A DNA stretch of 64,000 nt from contig BTPG01000007.1 in assembly GCA_036245525.1 (NCBI GenBank), positions 125,081,815 through 125,145,814 on the forward strand. The letters are read 5' to 3'. Below are positions 26,201 to 39,400 of the stretch, piece after piece (position 1 is the stretch's first letter; every line of letters starts with the position of its first letter). The DNA comes from Semisulcospira habei. Its lineage: Eukaryota; Mollusca; Gastropoda; Semisulcospiridae. Under the pieces are notes generated by a model. The model was not told the DNA's origin. It saw only the letters and a program-made list of their open reading frames with translations, and searched no databases. A program made the translations under genes and the position numbers.

Positions 26201-29200
26201 AAGAGGAAAAGAGGTAGGCCGAGAAACTCCTGGCGTCGAGACCTCCAAGCAGACATCAAGAGACTGGGAACCACCTGGAGTAGAATCGAAGGAGAAGCAC
26301 AGGACAGGAGTTGCTGGAGGTCTCTCGTCGACGGCCTATACCCGGGTAGGGGTGACAGGCGTAAGTAAGTTGGCATTACTGTCCCACACTCATCAACAAA
26401 TGCAGGACAAGACCACGAGGCTTGCTGACATCTCGTCCCAAGTTGGCCTCTCCATTCACAAACAGAAAACAAAGACAATGAGGCTGAACGCAACCAGGGA
26501 AGAACCAGTCTTGCTTGCTGGCACTCCGTTGGAGGAGGTGGAGTCCTTCACCTATCTCGGGAGCATCATAGACAAAAAAGGCGGCACTGATGCAGATGTC
26601 AGAGCACGAATCGGTAAAGCCAGAGCAGCCTTTCTCCAGTTGAAAAAAGTGTGGAGCTTCAGAGAGCTGTCACAACACACCAAAGTCCGGATTTTCAACT
26701 CCAATGTAAAAGCAGTTCTCTTATATGGAGCAGAGACTTGGAGATTGACAAAAACCACAGTCAACAGAGTACAGACCTTCATGAACAGTTGCCTTAGAAG
26801 AATTTTGAAAATCCACTGGCCAGAGAAGATCAGCAACGTCAGACTCTGGGAGAGAACAGAACAGATAACAGCAGAGAATGAAATTGGGCGAAGAAGATGG
26901 GGATGGATCGGTCACAGTCTGAGAAAGCCAGCTTCCAGTATCACTAGGCAGGCATTGCCAAGGAACCCCCAGGGAAAGAGGAAAAGAGGTAGGCCGAGAA
27001 ACTCCTGGCGTCGAGACCTCCAAGCAGACATCAAGAGACTGGGAACCACCTGGAGTAGAATCGAAGGAGAAGCACAGGACAGGAGTTGCTGGAGGTCTCT
27101 CGTCGACGGCCTATACCCGGGTAGGGGTGACAGGCGTAAGTAAGTAAGCAGACACTTACCGCCATTTGGGCCGGCCAGACCCAGGGGACTGCAAGGACCT
27201 CTCGGACCTGATGGTGCACCTAGACTGTCAGTGGCCGGTCTCACGCTCGCTGGGACTTGGCATGGATACTGACGTGGCTCAACTTGGACCGCTTCGAACC
27301 TCTCCCCCTGGCACGGTTCAGCGACCTAACCAGGAAAACATGCTTTCTGTTGGCACTCGCCACAGCATCCCAGGTGACAAAGTTACATGTGCTCTCAGTG
27401 CGCCCTGCCTATCTGCAGTTCAGGGCCGATGGTTCGGTGCAGCTCCTCACCGACCAGTCCTTCTTGGCCAAGAATTACCCACCTGCAACCGCTCCACAGG
27501 TCATAACGATATGCCCCCTCAGATGTACGGACCAGTCCCGGGAATCCCGTCAGCAGGACCCGGTCCGAGCACTGCAAATTTACCTGCGCAGAACAAAGCC
27601 ACTCCGACGAGGGCATGCCTGCCTTTTCCTGCCCTTGGCCCCGGGCAGACATGATATATCCGCTCAGACGATCTCGTCCTGGCTTCACTGGGTTATCCGG
27701 TCTGCATACGCAGAACTCTCCTCAGAGAGAGCAAAGACGACGTGCATATGGGCACACCAAGTGAGGGCAGTGGCCACAAGCATCGCATTTGACCGCAACT
27801 GTGCAGTACGCGACATTGTGGCGGCCGTGGGGTGGCGGGCAGAATCCACCTTCGCCTGATTCTACCTGAGGGACCTATCTGGCCAGCGTGACAACCTGGC
27901 CCCGGTGGGGGACATCTCGGCAGCACAGCACTCTCTGGGCGCCGCCTAGCTGAAATCGTCAAGAGTGGGCGCATGTGGGGGGCCTCGAAAACCTACCGCA
28001 CGGGGAGTGCAGTTTACTTGCAATTTTTCACTTGGGGGTATTGTGTTATAGGCGGCACCCACCTCCTATTCGCTATTCTTCCTATTAGTCATGCCATCAG
28101 TAAGAGTTTTGAGAAAACAAATGTGTTTTTGTCTAAAATGTATTTTTTCGAAAAATACTTACCGATGGCATGACTCGGAGGTCCCTCCCTCCTGCCCCCT
28201 TGCCGCTATTGAGCTAAGGCAAAAGACTGGCGGGAGACTTCTGATCACGTGACCAGATAGGGAGGGAAGGGAGGCCACTCAGGGTTTCTTGGTAACGAAT
28301 CCCTGGAGTCGCCTCCCTGGTTGTGTGGTGTACACAACAGATACTTAGGCTGAAATCGGTATGCTAAGTGTACCTTCCTATTAGTCATGCCATTGGTAAG
28401 TATTTTTCAAAAAAATACATTTTAGAGAAAAATACTTTTAAAAAAAATGTTGCATTTCTTTTGCTCATCATTATATTTTAGTGGTGTTGTCATGACAACA
28501 AAGTTTTTCTCTTGTTTCAGGAAGCCAAGCCAGTAGCTGATCCTCTGAAAAGGAAGCTTGAGCGTAAGAGACCCAAACTCATTATTAACCCATTCTCTAC
28601 CAGGAGAGGAATCAACATCCAACTGCAAGAGGCATAGACTCTCATGAACACCCGCAGCCACGAGGGCTCATGAGGATCTATGCCTCTTGCTGACTCCGCT
28701 CAAATTTTCTTGAAAACCTACAATGACTATTGGGCTTTCAGTCTTGGGCAGATTCAGATATTATTTTCCTCACATCTGTCCTTGAAGGGGTTAAGTTCTG
28801 TATACTGTGAACCCTTACCATTCGGAATACACCAGTGTATGAAATAAGTTTGACTAAAATAGTTTAAGGGTAGTGCTAGAATAGCTCCTCTAGGCGCCAA
28901 GCTATTCTGGCACCACCCTTGAACTAACGCCATTGGTCTCTCACCTTACCTGTAAGTACTATAATGTAGCTTGCATATGGCAGTGTAAAAATTTGAAGCT
29001 TTTAGCCTCAATATGATATGGGTTAAACTTTTGGCTGTTGGTAGTGCTTTTTGTCAAAGTGACTCCTTCAGGAATCAGTTTGGCAGTATTGCTACTGACA
29101 TGGAAAGGTTGCTAACTGCCATTTTGATGTCTGCTAAGCATGGTATTTGTACAAAGGGAGATGGATTTGCTAGCTTAACCCATATCATACTGAGGCTAAA

Positions 29201-30466
29201 AGCTTCAAATTTGTACACTGCCATATGCAAGCTGCCTTACAGTACTTACAGATAAGGATATAGACCAACGGCTTTAGTTCAAGGGTGGTGCCAGAATAGC
29301 TAGGCGCCGCTAGGCGCCTAGCTATTCTGGCACCACCCTTGGACTATTTGTTTTTTCAAAATACATTACCGATGGCATTACTATCTGGGAATACACTCTA
29401 TTGCCTATAGATTTCAGCAAAAATTGTGTGTAGCACACAACTGGGGAGGAGACACCGGGGATCCAAGCACTATGACCCCGGGTGGCCTCCCCTTACTACC
29501 CTATCCCGGCGAGCACAGGGCGACCTCGTCAGTTTCACTCATAGCTCGACCGGGGATGGTCGAGTTTTTGCCTTTCTCCGTTCTACGGGTTTCAGTGGTT
29601 TTTGACTGTGGGCTTGAATTGGAGTCTTCGATTCAGCCCTGGACTCACTACATTCGTGGTTTTTCCTTTGGCAATTGGACTCATTGTGACCTGTGCGCCG
29701 ACCGGTTTTACCGGCTCTGACTTTGTGAGTTCACCCTTGGCTTGGCCTTGGGGTTCGACGACGCACGTGACTTGTGCCCGGCTGTTTTGTGCACGGTTGA
29801 CTTTCTTCGCCGGCGTATCTGGGTTTAGGGCCTTTTGGCTTCTTCTGTGTCGAAGACTTGCCGCCGTGCGGGGACTTCCAGTGGTCAGATGATGCACACG
29901 ACTCTTGCTTGCCGTGTTCGGGCTGTGCTTCGGACGGAACGTGTGACGGTGGCGCCGCTTGGACGGAAGACCGGTGTTCGCGCAGGTGGGACTTCTTCAG
30001 GCGTGACCGGTCCCCTCGCCCGCTTCGGTCTCCACGGGATCCTCCACGGGTGGACGTACTTCCCTCGGCGCATCGGGCTTTCCGGCCCACAGGTAAGTCC
30101 CCTTCTTGTACCGTTACCTCGCAGGTTCTCCCTCCCCTCTCCGAGTCTTCGGAGCAGGGTAGGCGAGTTTCGGAGTCACGCTCCCCACGCTCTGCTTCGT
30201 TAGCGCGTGGCTTGAGCCCATTTTGGTTCCCACCCCCCGCTCTGCTTCGGGCAAGCGGTCTGGGAGAGATGAGCGTTCGTCGGCCACCCCCGGCTCTAGG
30301 TCTCCGGAGCGGGGACGGGTGACGGAACGCAAGCATAAGAAAGAGAGTAAACGTGATAAGAAATGCTCTCGCTCACGCACCGAGGCTTCGGAACGTGACG
30401 AGACCGTTAGTAATGCTGCCTCCCCGCTCTGTATTTTCCGAACGGGCACGGCATGCTTCGCTTTCT

Positions 30467-30499
<33 letters not shown>

Positions 30500-33400
30500 C
30501 CCCCCGCCCGCCCCGTCTTGCCTGGGCGGGCCCGGGGTGTGGTTGACTCTCGCCCCCCACGCTCCGAGGAGTCGGAGCGGGGGTCGCGTGCACATAATGG
30601 TCCCCTCCCCGCTTCGCTTCGCCTGAGCGGGCTTGGCGTGACCGTAGACTGTCCCCTCCCCCCCGTCTCGTATCGACCGGACGGGCCCGGTGTGACTTGG
30701 ACCCTCGCCCCCCCCCCCCCCCCCTCGCTCCGAGGCTTCGGAGCTGGGGCAGCGGGCTCATAAATCGTCCCCTCCCCGCTCCGCCTTTCCTGAGCGGGCT
30801 TGGCGCGACCCTAGACTGTCCCCCCCCCGCCTCGTATCGACCAGGCGGGCCCGGTGTGACATCGCGCGTCCTCCACGGTCCGAAACATCGGACGGGGGGC
30901 CGCGTGCCCGGTATTTGTCCCCTCCCCGCTCCGCCTTTCCTGAGCGGGCTAGGGGAGACTATTGGCGGTCCCCCCCCCCCCCCTCGCACCGGTTCTCCCG
31001 GGCGGGCCAGAGGTGACCAGGCCACTTCCTCGGTATTCCGATCGCGGTTTGTCGCTCACGTCGGCTGCCGCGTGCGGATCCCGACTTCGATGTGGACCGT
31101 CGCTTTGCCACGGTCCCTCCGTCGCCGCGGCGCGCCTCTTTGCGTGCGTCGCGGGCGGCTGCGTCTACCTCGCGCGCGGCGGTGCGGCGCTCTCGTAGCC
31201 GCTCGCCCCTTTCGTCTTTGCCGCGAGAAGATCAGTTTTGGAACGGACGTCCTCAGCCTTCATCCATCGGACTCGGCCTCGGCGATCTTCTTGCAGGACT
31301 CGGCGGCGGGTTCTCCTTCCCGCCTTTTCCGCTGTCGCGTCGGCCTCCGCCTCGTCAGACGTTGCCGGCCCTTCGCTCGGATCACAGACGGTCCACGCTC
31401 TGGGTGAGGCTTCAAGGCTTATCGCCAAGTCCCTACCGCCCGACGTCTGTCCGCCTTCGCCTCCTCCGAAGAGACAGGCTTCGGCCATGGTCGACGCGCA
31501 GAGGCAAGTCCAGCGCCGCAAGTCCCTCCCGCAAGCCGGCTTCCGGGACCTCACCGATGCTTCTCCGCCCAGCTGCGTAACGACGCTTTCGGCGACACGG
31601 GATACTTTACCGCCGCTCGATCGCCGGTGGGAATCAACTTAAGCTTCCGCCAGGCCTAGTACGCTGGACACTCCCAAGCCTTCGCCATACCTTTTCCAGC
31701 GGTGGATGCGGCGGCCTTACTACAGGCGGGCGGCCGCAGGCTCGTCCAGAACTCATGGCCTCGGCCTCTCGACAGGATCGCCTCCTTAGCGCGGAACTCG
31801 CTGGCGTGCTCGGGTTTGGAACTGGCTACCCAGGCAGCACTGCAGTGCCTACAGGATACGTGGGACCTGGAGGCTCAGTCCCCGCTTCGTGACGTGCAGT
31901 CCATCCTGATAGCGGCCAACCGGTCCGCCTACCATTCTTCCGCCACCGCCAGGGCAGCAGCTGCCAAATGCGACCTCTGGAGGAGGGATACCCTTTTGCG
32001 CCTCTGCTCGGACCTTCCCTTGTCAGTGAAGACCCAGCTCCGTCAAGCCCCCTTAGGTGGTCCTCAGCTGTTCGGCGACACTTGGCACACCTTTAAGGAA
32101 TCTTCCAAGGACTTGTGGCCCAAGCCTGCATCTAACCCAGCCTCGACCCGCTTTCGCGCCCCCCGCACGGCGGGGGTCGTGCCCAGCGGTCTTTCAGGCC
32201 CTCCTTTCCTACAGTCGGATCTTCACGAGGTCGGGCCCGTCCATTCCAGGCTACTCAGGCCGGCCCCGCCCCTCGCCCTGCTTGGCCCCGCGGTGCCCGT
32301 AGATCGGGCCGCGGTTGGGCTCATTGACTCGCCCCCGCCTCCGCCCCCGCCTCAGTAATCGAGCCTCCCGTCGGCGGGCGGCCGTCGCTCTTCAGCGATC
32401 TTGGAGATCGCTGTTCCCGGACGACCCCTGGATTCTTTCCACCGTTACCGCAGGCCTGCAACTTTCGTTCCTGTCGCCTCCGCCTCTTCGCAGAGCACCC
32501 ATGTGGACCCAGGAACCGCTCGACGGCACACAGGCGGATGCTCTGCGCGGGGAAGTGGCGACCCTCCTCACCAAAGCGGCGACAGAGGTGGTTTCGCGGC
32601 AGGACTCTCCGGCGTTCTACAGTCGACTCTTCTAGCTCCCAAACCAGGCGGCAAGTGGCGTCCAGTTATCGATGGCCCCTCGATTCAGGATGGAGACGGC
32701 CAGGACACTCCGTGCGGCCCTCCGGCCGATGGACTTTGCGATCAGCCTCGATCTGTCAGACGCCTATCTGCACGTCCCGATTCATCCGTCGTTTCGCCGG
32801 TACCTTCGGTTTGACTTGGGGGGATCGTCTACCAGTTCTGCGCCCTCCCGTTCGGCCTCAACATCAGTCCGTGGGTGTTTACAAGACTGCTCGACGCCGT
32901 GATAGCCTATTTCCGTCAGCGCTCCTTGAGCCCGGCCTCCAATTACTTGGACGACCTTCTACTGCGCAACTTGGTTTCCGCAGCCCTCCAGACGGACAGG
33001 GATGCCCTGCTTCCCTTCTGCGTCGTCTAGGTTTCCTACTCAATTGGGGAAATCCGATCTTCTCCCTCTCGACGTTTCTACATCGGGGGATGGAATTCCT
33101 GACCGACCTCAACCTTGCCCGCCTGCCTCTGGCCAGGCGACAGAAGATCGTCGACTTAGCGACTTCGATGGGGATGGGATCCTCCTTCACCGCCAGGGTC
33201 TGGCTTCAACTCCTGGGCCTCCTCAGTGCGGCTGCGGACCTGCTTCCCTTGGGCAGACTTTATGCTCGGCCTCTCCAGCTACGTCTCCTTCTTCACTGGC
33301 GACCCTCGGGCGCTCTGTTGGATCTAGTACCTGTCACGCCTCTGGCTCGTCCTCACCTCGAGAGGTGGGCGGACCTCGCTTGGCTGGCTTCGGGGGTGCC

Positions 33401-36400
33401 CTACACTCCCCGCCGCCTCGGTGGTCTCTCTGTACAGAGGCGAGCCAGGCCGGCTGGGGCGCGCACCTGTTACCGGATTTCTCTCGGCCTCGGGTGTTGG
33501 CTTCGGGAGCTGTTCGGGAATCACGTCAACTGGCTGGAGCTGAAGGCAGTTGGGTTGGCATTCGATGTTTGGCAGGAGACCTTGGCCAATCAGGAAGTCC
33601 TCGGGCTCTCCGACAACTCGACGGTGGTGGCTTACATACAGAATCAGGGTGGCACTCACTCGCCCTCCCTTTGCATTCTTCGGTACCACCTTCTCCTCTG
33701 GTGCAGGGATCGAGGCATTGCCCTACGAGCCCGCCACATCCCTGGCCACCGCAACGTGATGGCGGACGCCCTGTCTCGTCGCGGACAGTTGCTCCACTCG
33801 GAGCGGTCCCTATGCCCGGATATTTTTCGCCTGCTCTGCTCTCACTGGAAAACGCCGCTAGTGGATCTGTTTGCCACCAGATGAAACAGCCAGCTCCCGG
33901 TCTACGTCTCGCCAGTCCTGGATCCACTCGCTTGGGCAGTGGACGCGCTCCCCATTCCTTGGGTCGGCCTGATTGCTTACGCCTACCCCCAGTCAGTCCT
34001 CGTTCCGAAGGTACTGCGGAAGCTTCTGGGATGCTCGGCGGTCCTCCTGCTGGTGGCCCCCTTCAACTGGACCAAGAGCTGGACCACGGACCTCCTCGCG
34101 CTTGCGACGGACCCTCCTCTGGAGCTTCCTACCCCTTCCACGATGCTCAAGCAGCCCCGTCAGCGGCTTTTCCATCCGTGCCCCGAACGCCTCCGCCTAC
34201 ACGCTTGGAGGTTGTCCGGCACGCCCGCGCCGCTAGAGGTTCTCGGATGCGGCAGTGGCGGCAATTGCATCAGCCCGCAGACTCTCTACAAGGAAGGTGT
34301 ACGAAGGCAAGTGGAGGGTCTTTCCGACCTGGTGCACCTCCTATGGGCTCCCTCCCACTAACCTAGCCTCCCACCAACTGGCGGAGTTCTTCCTGTGGCT
34401 CTTCGACGACCGGGGCTTAGCCCCGGTCGCCATCAAGGGCTACCGCGCTATGATCGCGGACATCTACCGTCACCGGTGTCTTCCGGACCCAGGCGCCTGC
34501 AAGGATCTGTCGAATTTCTGGCTCACTTTGAACTCCGACGTCCGGTTTTACGTTCCCTAGTACCCCGGTGTGATCTTGCCTGGGTACTGACGTGGTTGAA
34601 TACAGACCGGTTGAGCCCCTCCCCTTGGCTCGGTTCTCAGACTTGACCCGGAAAACCTGTTTCCTTCTGGCTCTCGTTACAGCGTCCCGAGTCAGCGAGC
34701 TTCACGCGCTCTCGATGCTCCCAGCCTGTTTGCGGTTCGTTCCGACGGCTCTGCGCAGAGGCTCTCCGATCCGTCCTTCCTGGCCAAGAACCGCCGCCCG
34801 CGGCGGCTCCTCAGGTGCTAACGATACGGCCCCTCCGTGGAGCGGACCTCTCCCCTGGATCGCGGCAACAGGACCCAGTGCGGGCGCTAATGATTTACCT
34901 GCGCCGCTCTCAGCCGCAGCGCCGGGGGCGCTCGCGCCTCTTCTTACCTTGTCCGCGGGCAGACGCCACATCTCGGCCCAGATCGTGTCATCCTGGCTGC
35001 GGTGGGTGATTAGGTCAGACTACCTAGACCTCTCCCCACGCGGCGCTGAGCCTTTACAAATCCGGGCGCATGAAGTGAGAGCAGTAGCCGCCAGTCTAGC
35101 CCTGGACCGCAACTGCTCGGTCAAAGATATTGTGGCAGCGGGTGGCTGGCGCTCAGACTCCACTTTCGCACGCTTCTACCTTAAGAGACCTATCCGGCCG
35201 ACGTGACTCCCGGGCACGGGTGGGCGACATCTCCGCGGCCCAGCACTCCCTCCGAGCGCTGCTGGCGTCTTCGGCACATCATAGCTGAAATCGTCGGGAG
35301 TTCTCTCTCGAGGGGGCCGGCGGAGTGGTTGGGTTATGGTTAGATACGGCACCCTCCGCCTGTTCGCCATTCTCCCAGATAGTAATGCCATCGGTAATGT
35401 ATTTTGAAAAAACAAATGAATTTTTTTTCTAAAATGTATTTTTTTGAAAAATACTTACCGATGGCATTACTCGGATGGCCCTCCCGCCTGCCCCGCTTGC
35501 CTCTTGTGGCTATGTGTGAAACTGACGAGGTCGCCCTGTGCTCGCCGGGATAGGGTAGTAAGGGGAGGCCACCCGGGGTCATAGTGCTTGGATCCCCGGT
35601 GTCTCCTCCCCAGTTGTGTGCTACACACAATTTTTGCTGAAATCTATAGGCAATAGAGTGTATTCCCAGATAGTAATGCCATCGGTAAGTATTTTTCAAA
35701 AAAATACATTTTAGAAAAAAAATTCATTTTAGTCAAACTTATTTTACACAAGGATGTATTCTGAATGATAAGGGTTAACACAAAGTGCTTGAATAGTGCA
35801 AACAAGACAAGATTTTGACATCTTCATAGGTTGGAAGCAGAACATAAATAGTTCTTATGAATAAACAAAGCATACTGTCTTAATTTCAGCTCTTTACACT
35901 TTTCCTCATTGCATTATCTCCATTTACCTATTTTCCTTTGTTATAAACTATCTCAGAATTGCTGTCAAAATCAGCTCGCTAATCACCCCCTTGAGCGACA
36001 GTGCCTACTGAAAACGCCTAACCCACAATGCAATTATGATTATCACATTTTTGTAGGTTGAAAGTGGTACATGAACACAAACTTTCACCTTCACACATTT
36101 TTCAGTTGCTCGGTCCATGTAACTGAAAATTATTCATTTATTGTACATACTTTAAATGGCACTTTTTTTTTAAATAGACAAGGATGGTGCTGTGGACGAA
36201 GCGAAACGTAAGAAAATGGAAGAACTGGACTCTTTGTCTCCGGCTGTCAGGTGAGATGCATTGGATAATGGCAGCTTGGTTCCGGGGGAGGGTATCTTAC
36301 AATCTCGGCAGGGGCTGTAGAAGGTGAATTAGCCATAAAAGTTCAAGGATAGTGTCAGATTGGCTTGGTGCCTGGCAAAACATCAAGCTAATCTAGCACT

Positions 36401-39400
36401 GCCCTTGATGGTGAATGACCTAGTACTGTCTTAAAAGAACTGTTTTGATCAACCACCTCTTTTTGCAAGAACAAAATTGGTCGTAAAAGACAGGTGCCAT
36501 CTCAAGAGAAGTTTTGAAAGGAAAAAAGTTACCTGTCATTAAAGACCATTATTTAGGTGGCTACATGACCTAAATGATGGTCTTTTACGACAGGTGAGAT
36601 TTCCTAATTGTGATCACTCAAAATTAGGTTCTCCTGTAAATGAAAATGGCAACAGCTATATACGATAGAGATCAATATGAGATCCCAATTTGCCAAAGGT
36701 ACATGTAATACTAAATTCTATTTACAGGATCAAGGCCAGTGTTACGCCACTGTGGGAAACACCTTATGAAGAACAGTTAAAGGTTTGTCATCTTTGCTCA
36801 CAAAATGTGTGTGTGTGCATGTGATGTTCTCACAGTTTATATTAACTCATTCAGCCCGACGGTTGTATTTTCCAAATTTGGGAGGCGTCATCTAATGACT
36901 GCACACCAGTTGTAGGAGATGGATCGACCATGATAATTCAAGGGCAGTGCCAGATTAGCTTGGCTCCAACAGGCGCCAAGCTAATCTGGCACTACCCTTG
37001 AATTATCATGGTCGACCCATATCCTGCTGTAGTGCATCAGGGCTGAATGGGTTAATCTATTTAACACAGTTAGCCCTGAAGCACTACAGCTGAAGATGAT
37101 CGACCATGATAATTCAAGTGTAGTGCCAGGTTAGCTTGGCACCATCAGGCGCAAAGCTAATCTGGCACTGCCCTTGAATTATCATTGTTGATCCACCTCC
37201 TGCAGCTGGTACACAGTCCTTAGGTGACAACTTCAAAATTTTGCCTTGGGGCTAAATTGCTAATGTTTGAAGCTTATTTTCATTCTTTTTGCAGTAAGAT
37301 AAAGTAAATATCACTCAGCTTTTCACCCTATCAACTTGTGTGGTGATATTAGTGCTTAAAACTCATTCTACCCCAGACACACCACCGAAAGATAAGGATA
37401 GACCATGATAGTTCAAGGGTGATGCCAGAATAGCTTGGCGCCTATGGGCGCCAAGCTATTCTGGCATCACCCTTGAACTATCATGGTCGACCTGTGTCCT
37501 GCACTGCAATGCAGTCTTCAGAGGACAACGGCAAAATTTAAAGATTTCGGTGTTGGGGTAGAATGAGTTAACTCATTTAGCTACGAGTCCCTACAGCAGG
37601 AGATTGGTTGACCACGATAATTCAAGGGTAGTGCCAGATTAGCTTGGCGCCTGAAGGCCCCAAGCTAACCTGCAAAGGTCTGAATTGTTCCGCCATTTTG
37701 AGGATTTCCTCGGTAATCTCGCCGATTTCCGCCGATTTTCCGCTCCTCAAACTACTATACTACTACTGTTTCCGTGTATAATTTCTTGCGCCTTTTTAAT
37801 TTCCGCTTTTTTTTTCAAAGTCAATTCAGACCTTTGAACCTGGCACTACCCTTGAATTATCATGGTCAATCCAACCGCTGCAACTGGTACATAGTCGTTA
37901 GGCAACACCTCCAAAATTTGAGAAATGGTACCTTGGGGCTAAAAGGACCTATGAAACAAACATGAGCAGAACAGTTGTTGTTTTTTTTCTGCAGCTTAAG
38001 ACTGAAACTGTAAGGGCAGTGCTTAAAGACGTATCATGGCACCCTGATGTCCGAAACAGCCTGAACAATGCAAGGTAAGCTTTCTTGTCTAATCACAAGT
38101 GCAAAAGATGGGATTGCGAGGTCTATCCTAAGCGTACATTAAAAAAAAATCAGCAATATCAGCAAGACCCCTCTTCGGCGGGTGTAAAGATAAGTGACGG
38201 TAGCTCTTAACCTAAACATGAGCCTATGGCTTAATCCTATGGCGGTTCGAAGCGTTTCTTGTGAAGGCTGTTGACAACCAAAAGTTTTACCACTTCACTG
38301 CTGGAGCAAGACAAATGCTACCCATCTGCAAGAGACATAAATCCTCATGAGCCCCCGCAATCACGGGGGCTCATGAGGATTTATTTCTCGTTAGTCCTGT
38401 TGTTTATGACCATGTTTGGTCACATTTACGTCTGTGTTCTTCTCGCGAATATCAGTCAATCTGAGGTTCAAAATCACTGACTAGCAGTCGTTTGTTTGAG
38501 ATTTGACTGTGTTTGTTTTATCCAGTTGTGTCGTATATTTTCAGAAAGGGGGCGTTATCCTGTGCACTTCTTCCTGCTATGCCCTCTGTAAGTTCAGTAT
38601 GTTTACTTATCTTAGCTGTTCTTCCTCATAGCAATCTTAATTTTAACTGTTTGTTATTAAGTAGGTGTGCAGCTTACCAGTAGTCTTTATTTCTGGACCT
38701 GTGGTCACAGTAATGCAATTTGTATGACAAATCGGTGGTGTCCGCATGCAACCTCGTAATTGACATTTCGCACAAAATCGTGGTTTGGTGAGTTTGCTTT
38801 CTTTTGTTTTCTCCTGATGAAATCTGGAGCCTGCAGCTCAGGAGAAAATGCTCATAACTGCCTTGAAAAGAAAGCATTGGAACACATATTTTGACCAAAA
38901 TGTAAACCTTTTTTTGTGTCGGTAACAAGTTTGCATGTGAAACTCATCAAAATAGATCTACAGGACTACTCTTGTTTAACCCTTTTCATGCTGATATACT
39001 ATTACAAGAAATAAATTTGACTATGATAGTTCAAGGGTGGTGCCAGAATAGCTTGGCACCAGAGGCGCCAAGCTATTCTGCCACCACGCTTGAACTAAAA
39101 TGGTTGCTCTATCTCTTAATCTGAAATGTAGCCTTCATAGGACAAGAAGCAATTTTTGTTTAAATTCAGCCTCGGGATGTAATGGCTTAATTTGTACTCT
39201 TATCCAATCCACCTCATCCCCAACCTTCTGTTTGATGTGTGTGAATGTATTACCAGGTAGAATAGCCTCTTTTTTGGTCGGATCGTTTGTAAAGAACTGC
39301 TGTCTTTTTCAGCCTGTGATGGAGAGCTACAGGAATAAATCAGAATTTTCCATCGGCCGCAGTGAAGACGGAAATGGTATGCTTACATTTCTTTGCGTTG

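Larger units (their letters stand above)
22765..27930 (+). pseudogene. D1 tyrosine recombinase, split by two RTE LINEs
   Basis: The N-terminal part [20 protein letters not shown] ... AEFFLWLF ... MIADT (22885-23057) resumes at 27148 with YRHLG. The catalytic half (27257-27859) has [56 protein letters not shown] and STFA-stop-FYLRDL. The first catalytic Arg ([10 protein letters not shown] in D2) is Gln here, and a TGA precedes the catalytic Tyr. It is therefore inactive even without the insertions. Confidence 0.85.
17020..28434 (+). mobile_element. DIRS-like retrotransposon D1 with nested insertions
   Basis: Inverted terminal repeats of about 200 bp lie at 17020-17225 and 28213-28434 (left ...CTTACCGATGGCATGACTAA..., right its inverse). 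The internal complementary region 28075-28175 is the reverse complement of the right end joined to the left end, the diagnostic DIRS layout. The + strand order is a gag-like ORF with Cys cluster, reverse transcriptase (YMDD), then tyrosine recombinase. RNase H is deleted. Nested inserts: LINE tail 20131-20452, DNA element 21174-22764, and two RTE LINEs 23058-27147. The frames are broken throughout. It lies in intron 3, same strand as TRMT2A, and ends about 87 bp before exon 4. Confidence 0.9.
29858..32358 (+). pseudogene. D2 gag-like ORF1, frameshifted
   Basis: Starts with a degenerate Cys cluster ([20 protein letters not shown] ... [10 protein letters not shown]). A low-complexity Pro/Arg/Ser part follows, built from tandem repeats (30590-30960). 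The capsid-like end (31238-32358) reads [56 protein letters not shown] and [20 protein letters not shown]. Several frame changes are needed to read through. Confidence 0.72.
29347..35726 (+). mobile_element. DIRS-like retrotransposon D2
   Basis: Inverted terminal repeats 29347-29545 and 35508-35726 and an ICR at 35370-35468 that is the inverse of right end plus left end. On the + strand the order is gag-like ORF1, reverse transcriptase (NYLDDLLL near 32941), RNase H, then tyrosine recombinase with R, HxxR and Y intact in the readable frames. About 6.4 kb without large nested insertions. Several frameshifts and a deletion in the RT fingers make it inactive. It is the best reference copy of the three. 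It lies in intron 4, same strand as TRMT2A. Confidence 0.92.
29175..35778. mobile_element. Hairpin MITE family A (A2, inverted), split by DIRS-like element D2
   Basis: 29175-29346 (TTAACCCATATCATACTGAG ... CACCACCCTTGGACTA) joins 35727-35778 (TTTTAGTCAAACTTATTTTA ... AAGGGTTAA) to give a complete A2 element. D2 lies between, at the TTTT of ACTATTTTAGTC. Confidence 0.9.

Noticed and set aside
28564..28640. Extension of exon 4 through [15 protein letters not shown]
   Set aside because: The donor GTAAGA at 28564 matches the phase of exon 5, and the extra frame runs straight into a family C MITE.
30114..31025. 303-codon minus-strand open frame, Gly/Arg/Pro-rich
   Set aside because: It is the antisense of the low-complexity C-rich part of D2 ORF1, and runs of Gly come from the poly-C tracts. 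It is not a gene.
37774..37965. 63-codon open frame in intron 6
   Set aside because: It lies across MITE M1 and a family A hairpin; no splice or homology support.
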